Assembly: GCA_029259595.1 (NCBI GenBank)
Contig: JAJDEW010000150.1
Location: forward strand, 1 to 64,000
DNA: 64,000 nt
From: Planctomycetota bacterium
GTDB lineage: Bacteria > Planctomycetota > UBA1135 > GCA-002686595
Reading direction: 5' to 3'
A program made the translations under genes and the position numbers. Below the pieces are notes generated by a model. The model worked only from the letters and a program-made list of their open reading frames with translations, had not been told where the DNA came from and did not search any database. Of this stretch, positions 60,231 through 64,000 are shown one piece after another. Each line of letters opens with the position of its first letter. Position 1 is the first letter of the stretch.

Positions 60231-61210
60231 GCTTCGGCTCCCGCGCCCAGTCGTTCGGCGAGGCGCGCCAGCCCGGAAGCCGGCGTCGGAGGCGGCGTCC
60301 AGCCGAGCGCCGCTTGCAGGCGAGCGACAGGCACCTCGGGGTGGTGCAGCTCTTCCGCGAGCTCGGGCACGTCGCCGAAGCCGAGGCGCTGTGGTTCGAG
60401 GCCGAGGTGCTGCGCGCAGAGCTGTACGAAGGCGCGCACGCTGTGGAGCCTGCCGCTCGCGAGGTTGAGGGCGGGCGCGTCGAAGGGCGGCCGGTGCGTG
60501 CGCACGGCCTCGTCGTCGCACAGCCCCAGCTCGACCAGCGCGCGGGCCGCGTCTTCGACGTAGATCCAATCGCGCTGCTGGAACCCGTCGGACAGCGGGA
60601 TGCGCTCCGACGAGCCGCGCGCGGCGATCAGCGTCGGGACGAGGCGCCCCGGGCGTTCGCCGAGCCCGAAGACGGTGAAGGCCCGCGCGGTCAGGGCGGC
60701 GAGGCCGTCCAGGCGCGCGTCGTCGAGCAGGGTCGTGGCGCGCAGCTTGGAACGCCCGTAGGCCGTGTCGGGCATGCACGGCTCGCGCTCGTCCAAGCTC
60801 GTCGCAGCGCGTCCGAACTCGAGCGCGGAACCGACGTGAATCAAGCGTACGCCGCTGGCGGAGGGGGAGGCGCGCAGCGCTTCGGCGAGCTCCGCGACCA
60901 GCTCGACGTTGAGGCGTTCGTAACCCGCTTCCGCGCGCTCGTTCTTCGCGACCCCGTAGCCGACGAGATTGAACACCAGATCCGGCTGCACGGCTTGGAC
61001 CAGCGCGCGCGCGGAGCCGCGCTCGGAGAGGTCTGCTTCATGCGCGCGCAGTCCGGCCGCGGCCAGGTCGCGCGGCAGTCGAGTCGTGGAGCGCACCTGC
61101 ACGATCACCTCCGCCTCGCGGGACACGAGCTCGCGCGCGACCGAGCGGCCCAGGAAACCGCTGACGCCGAGGACGAGGCAGCGACGTTGGGCGAGGGGCG
61201 AGGCGACCAT
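60227..61210 (-). CDS. NAD(P)-dependent sugar epimerase/reductase-like SDR
   Basis: A 327-residue extended SDR. CLVLGVSGFLGRSVARELVS is the nucleotide loop, HVGSALEFGRAATSL carries the Ser, and PDTAYGRSKLRATTLL the Tyr-x3-Lys. The C-terminal part binds the NDP-sugar (FQQRDWIYVEDAARAL; NLASGRLHSVRAFVQ). It begins the operon with an ATG at 61210, ~40 bases after a TAGCTT box (minus strand 61253-61258), and overlaps the methyltransferase start by 4 bases. It may be an epimerase or a 4-ketoreductase finishing the sugar. The exact reaction is not set by sequence. Confidence 0.85.
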   Translation of the reverse strand: MVASPLAQRRCLVLGVSGFLGRSVARELVSREAEVIVQVRSTTRLPRDLAAAGLRAHEADLSERGSARALVQAVQPDLVFNLVGYGVAKNERAEAGYERLNVELVAELAEALRASPSASGVRLIHVGSALEFGRAATSLDEREPCMPDTAYGRSKLRATTLLDDARLDGLAALTARAFTVFGLGERPGRLVPTLIAARGSSERIPLSDGFQQRDWIYVEDAARALVELGLCDDEAVRTHRPPFDAPALNLASGRLHSVRAFVQLCAQHLGLEPQRLGFGDVPELAEELHHPEVPVARLQAALGWTPPPTPASGLARLAERLGAGAEA

Positions 61211-61252
61211 GGGACGGGGGAGGAACGGGCGGTGGTGAGCCGTAGCCGCGGG

Positions 61253-61258
61253 AAGCTA
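61253..61258 (-). promoter_or_regulatory. Candidate -10 box TAGCTT for the glycan operon
   Basis: On the minus strand TAGCTT precedes the epimerase ATG (61210) by 42 bases. Confidence 0.4.
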
Positions 61259-61377
61259 CCAAGCTCTTCGCGGCGAGGCACGCCCTGCGCGCGCATTCCG
61301 ACCCGTGCCCCGTCGCCGAGGAAGTGGGGGCGCTGCCGCCGGGGGCTCGCGTTGTGGACGTCCTCAGGGATCGCCCG

Positions 61378-61383
61378 TAGCTT
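61378..61383 (+). promoter_or_regulatory. Candidate -10 box TAGCTT
   Basis: On the plus strand TAGCTT precedes the ATG at 61403 by 19 bases, with GGAGG-like GGAGGCGAGGA between. The same hexamer faces the other way at 61253. Confidence 0.42.
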
Positions 61384-61402
61384 GGAGGCGAGGACTTCCG
61401 GC

Positions 61403-62020
61403 ATGAAAACGCTGCTCGACCCGCGCCCAGCCGCTTTCGGATCCGAGCCCTTGCACGCGATCCGGCGCCCCTACTGCCTACGCTGTTATGGCGCGCTCGA
61501 GAGGGCGCCCGGCGCCAGCGCCCCGTGCAAAGCCTGCGGCTTCGTCAACGTCCTGGCGGATCAGCGCCTGTTCTGGACGCGTGAGCCCGCCCTTGTCCGA
61601 GCCGAAGCGTCGGCCAAGCTCAGCATCGTCCTCCTGCTCGGTGGCATCTTCTGGTTCATGTTGCGAGGCATGGACATGCGCTTCGGGATGGGGCAGGGCT
61701 ACGCGATCGGGTTCCCGATCGTGATCGGTGCGGTGCTGTGGCAAACCGCGGAGAAGCTGACGCGGCGCAAGCCCTACTTTCGTGCAGCGCTCTTCTGGTT
61801 CGTGCTGCCGCTCGTCGTGGCCGTACCGCTCGCGGTGGTCGCGTTGTGGCCGTCCGGGCCGGAGACCCGGCTGACGGAAGAACGACGCCTGCTGCAGGGG
61901 CTCGTCGCCGGTGGGCTGGCGGTGCTTGGATTCGGACTTCGCTACGTGTGCTTGCGTCTCGATCGCTGGAAGACCGAACGCGTCGCCCGGGCCCAAGCGC
62001 GCGTGCAAGGGACGACCTGA
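61403..62020 (+). CDS. Zinc-ribbon membrane protein of unknown function
   Basis: A 205-residue protein. A zinc-ribbon-like head has Cys pairs (PYCLRCYGAL; PCKACGFVNV, i.e. CxxC...CxxC) at ~25-50. About four membrane helices follow (LSIVLLLGGIFWFML; YAIGFPIVIGAVLW; LFWFVLPLVVAVPLAVVALW; LVAGGLAVLGFGLRYV). Proteins with a ribbon plus helices often assist membrane protein handling, but this one is unrecognised. Its stop is 8 bases before the convergent sulfatase-fusion stop. The ATG at 61403 follows a plausible ribosome site; the frame is open upstream but without a better start. Confidence 0.65.
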   Translation: MKTLLDPRPAAFGSEPLHAIRRPYCLRCYGALERAPGASAPCKACGFVNVLADQRLFWTREPALVRAEASAKLSIVLLLGGIFWFMLRGMDMRFGMGQGYAIGFPIVIGAVLWQTAEKLTRRKPYFRAALFWFVLPLVVAVPLAVVALWPSGPETRLTEERRLLQGLVAGGLAVLGFGLRYVCLRLDRWKTERVARAQARVQGTT

Positions 62021-62028
62021 GGACGGCG

Positions 62029-64000
62029 TCAGCGACGCGCGCCGCCCGTCACCAGCAGGGTCTGGAGCAGGGCTCGGAACTCCCGGAGCGCCGGGGCCGC
62101 GGCACCGGGCGAAGGCGTTCCGGCGCCGGCGTAGCCGAGCGCCTTCAGGTCCGCCTCGAGCCCCGGGTCGGCCTCGACGGCAGCGCCGGCGCGGGCGCCG
62201 ACCAGGTAGCTCTCGTGGAGTTCCTCGAGCAGCGGACGGAAGTCGGGCTCGAGCGCGAGCGGTGTGCGCTCCTCAGGGTCGGTCGCCAGGTGATAGCCCC
62301 GGAAGGCCGGGCTCGCGCCTGCGGACACGATGACCTTCGCGTCGGCCCGGATCGCCCCGACGAAGGGCCGGTGCGCGGAGCCGAGGAAGCGTGTCCGCGG
62401 CTCGTCCTCGCGCTCGAAGAGATCGTGACCGCGCCAGGTGGCGGGCACGGGGGCGTGCGCCAGCCGCGCGATCGTGGGCGCGAGGTCCACCAGGCTCACG
62501 GGTCGCGCGATGCGACGCGCGACGAGCGACGGGTGCCAGAGGATCAACGGCACGCGCACATTCTCCTCGTGGAGCGTGTAGCCGTGGCCGGTGGCCCCGT
62601 GCTCGAGGAACTCCTCACCGTGGTCCGAGGTCACGACCACCAGCGTGCGCTCGAGCAGCTCGCGCGCGCGCAGGAGCTCGAGCAGGCGTCCGAGCGCCTG
62701 ATCGGCCGAGGCGACCGTCGCGTCGTACACGTCGCGGGCATACGACAGGTCCGCCGCGTCGAGCGTCGCTCCGCGCTGCTGCCACTGGTTCTGCTGGAGG
62801 AAGAGCGGCAGGGACTCCTCGTCCGCCAGCGGCCCCGCGTAGGGCCGAACGAAGCGCGCGCGGAAGTCCTCCGTCGGCTCGTACTGGTGGACTTCCCACG
62901 TGTGCAGGAACAGGAAGAAGGGCTGGGCCGGATCGCGCGCTCCGAGCCAGTAGCGCGCGCGCTCGACGACGTCGTGCATGCTCGCCTGGGCGAGGTCCCC
63001 GAGGAAGACGTCGAAGCCGCGGTCCAGACCGAAGGCGTCGGAGAGGTAGCCGCCACCGGTGAAGCCGACCGTCGCGAAGCCGGCATTGCGCAAGGTCTCC
63101 GCCAGTGTCGGAAGGCCTGGAGCCAGGCGCCCGGGCTCGGCGTACGTCCCGACGCCCGTTTCGTGCGGCCACTGCGACGTGAAGAGTGCGGCGTGCGAGG
63201 GCAGCGTCCAGGGCGCGGCGGCGTAGGCGCGGGGGAAGGCCACGCCTTCGTCGGCCAGCTGGTCGAGCACAGGGGTCAGTCCACGCTTTCCACCGAAGGC
63301 ACCCAAGCGATCGGCGCGCAGCGTGTCGATCGAGATCAGGATGACGTTCTCGATCAAGCCGCGCGCTTCGCGCAAGCGGACCAGGCGACCGGAGAAGGCG
63401 CGGCCGGGATCGCCGATCGTCTCGACCGTTCGGTAGCCATCGAGCCACTGCGCGAGCTCTGGGGCATAGTCTCCGAGCGAGTCGTAGCCGTATTCCGTGA
63501 GGTTGCGTTCCCACGTCAGCACGTGGCGGACGCGCGCGTCGACGAGCTCCTGCGCCACCTCTTCGGCACCCCACACGGCCAGCTCCGGCGGGAGGAAGTT
63601 CACGACGCGCGACGGGCTGCGGCGGCGCGCGAGGACGTTGAGCAGCGCGCCTTCCGGTAACACGGCGACGGCGGCGTCGGTCCGTGTGCGAAGCAGCTCG
63701 AGGGCGCGGTTGGCGTAGGTGCCGCGATCGTCGGCCAGGAAGGCGTCCGCTCCCGTCCCGACGCGCACCGTCTTGATCGCGAGCCAGCGCGAGCTCTCCG
63801 CGAGGTGCGCGCCGGACCAGGCCACGACGGCACCCAGCACGACGATGCGTAGCCCCGGGCCGTGACCGCGCCAGAAGTCCTGCTCCCACGGGCGGTGCGA
63901 CGCGACCGCGGCGATGCACGCGACGGTCCCCGGCATGGCCAGCGCGAAGCCGTAGTGGCGCGCGCTGCAGGCGAAGGCGATCTTGGCCGTGAGCGCCGCG
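62029..64000 (-). CDS. Membrane protein fused to a sulfatase-like domain (N-terminus outside window)
   Basis: At least 656 residues; the frame is open from the window's edge, so the N-terminus is missing. The visible N-terminal part is hydrophobic (RHYGFALAMPGTVACIAAV; GLRIVVLGAVVAWSG), like the end of a polytopic membrane protein. An outside spacer of ~120 residues then leads directly into a sulfatase-fold domain: [20 protein letters not shown] with metal Asp residues, then APWTLPSHAALFT, where C-x-P-x-R is replaced by [19 protein letters not shown] is the later metal site. This part closely resembles the protein at 2600. The membrane part recalls PMT-type glycosyltransferases, which would be an unusual fusion. 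A start at 63936 is unlikely, because the membrane sequence continues upstream. Confidence 0.75.
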   Translation of the reverse strand, partial: AALTAKIAFACSARHYGFALAMPGTVACIAAVASHRPWEQDFWRGHGPGLRIVVLGAVVAWSGAHLAESSRWLAIKTVRVGTGADAFLADDRGTYANRALELLRTRTDAAVAVLPEGALLNVLARRRSPSRVVNFLPPELAVWGAEEVAQELVDARVRHVLTWERNLTEYGYDSLGDYAPELAQWLDGYRTVETIGDPGRAFSGRLVRLREARGLIENVILISIDTLRADRLGAFGGKRGLTPVLDQLADEGVAFPRAYAAAPWTLPSHAALFTSQWPHETGVGTYAEPGRLAPGLPTLAETLRNAGFATVGFTGGGYLSDAFGLDRGFDVFLGDLAQASMHDVVERARYWLGARDPAQPFFLFLHTWEVHQYEPTEDFRARFVRPYAGPLADEESLPLFLQQNQWQQRGATLDAADLSYARDVYDATVASADQALGRLLELLRARELLERTLVVVTSDHGEEFLEHGATGHGYTLHEENVRVPLILWHPSLVARRIARPVSLVDLAPTIARLAHAPVPATWRGHDLFEREDEPRTRFLGSAHRPFVGAIRADAKVIVSAGASPAFRGYHLATDPEERTPLALEPDFRPLLEELHESYLVGARAGAAVEADPGLEADLKALGYAGAGTPSPGAAAPALREFRALLQTLLVTGGARR

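Overview
The window is a GC-rich bacterial chromosome segment that reads like a Planctomycetota genome. This is an inference from content, not from a search. The pointers are several sulfatase-superfamily proteins, a Ser/Thr kinase fused to TPRs, secreted proteins sharing a C-terminal module, FG-GAP repeats, a MoxR/DUF58/transglutaminase operon, a HisKA kinase with a single-domain response regulator, and a DUF5989 miniprotein. I see no rRNA, credible tRNA, CRISPR array, phage or complete IS. Two short inverted-repeat elements with CTAG flanks are present.

Layout. 1-10.6 kb holds a truncated GNAT enzyme, a DEAD-box helicase without a normal start codon, a small charged protein, a sulfatase-like lipoprotein, a GNAT-nitrilase fusion, a secreted HExxH protein, a DinB protein, a DUF805-SRPBCC fusion and the GTPase YchF. 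10.6-19.8 kb holds a CTAG-flanked inverted-repeat element, a retropepsin-like protein, a very long sulfatase, and an RND pump with its adaptor. 19.9-23.6 kb is one operon: a HAMP membrane protein, three pilin-like proteins and a HEAT-repeat protein. 23.6-31.9 kb holds a histidine kinase and response regulator pair, a membrane-bound sulfatase-fold protein, and a TPR Ser/Thr kinase. 31.9-38 kb holds two secreted proteins sharing a C-terminal module, a BNR-repeat/MoaD pair separated by the second CTAG element, and an iron-type superoxide dismutase. 38-48 kb holds moxR-DUF58-transglutaminase, a lipase-like protein, an RRM protein, a small basic protein that appears to start at ATC, and a GH95-like glycosidase. 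48-64 kb holds a sugar-dehydrogenase-like protein, DUF5989, SGNH, two membrane glycan proteins, and a tightly coupled CDP-deoxysugar operon. It ends with a zinc-ribbon membrane protein and a membrane protein fused to a sulfatase domain that runs off the window.

How the genes may work together. The stretch 51.3-61.2 kb looks like a cell-surface glycan module: CDP-glucose synthesis and 4,6-dehydration, C-methylation, an epimerase, a GT2 transferase, two polytopic lipid-sugar-type membrane proteins and an SGNH acyl or acetyl handler. Genes in it are joined by 4-bp ATGA or GTGA overlaps. The pilin-like operon probably encodes a minor-pilin complex that uses a prepilin peptidase and motor encoded elsewhere. 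The sulfatases, GH95-like enzyme and PQQ-type dehydrogenase fit polysaccharide degradation.

Many upstream regions carry a TAGACT-, TAGCTT- or TATACT-like -10 box only 5-40 nt before the start codon, suggesting short-leader or leaderless transcripts. All functions below come from reading motifs by eye; no database search was run.
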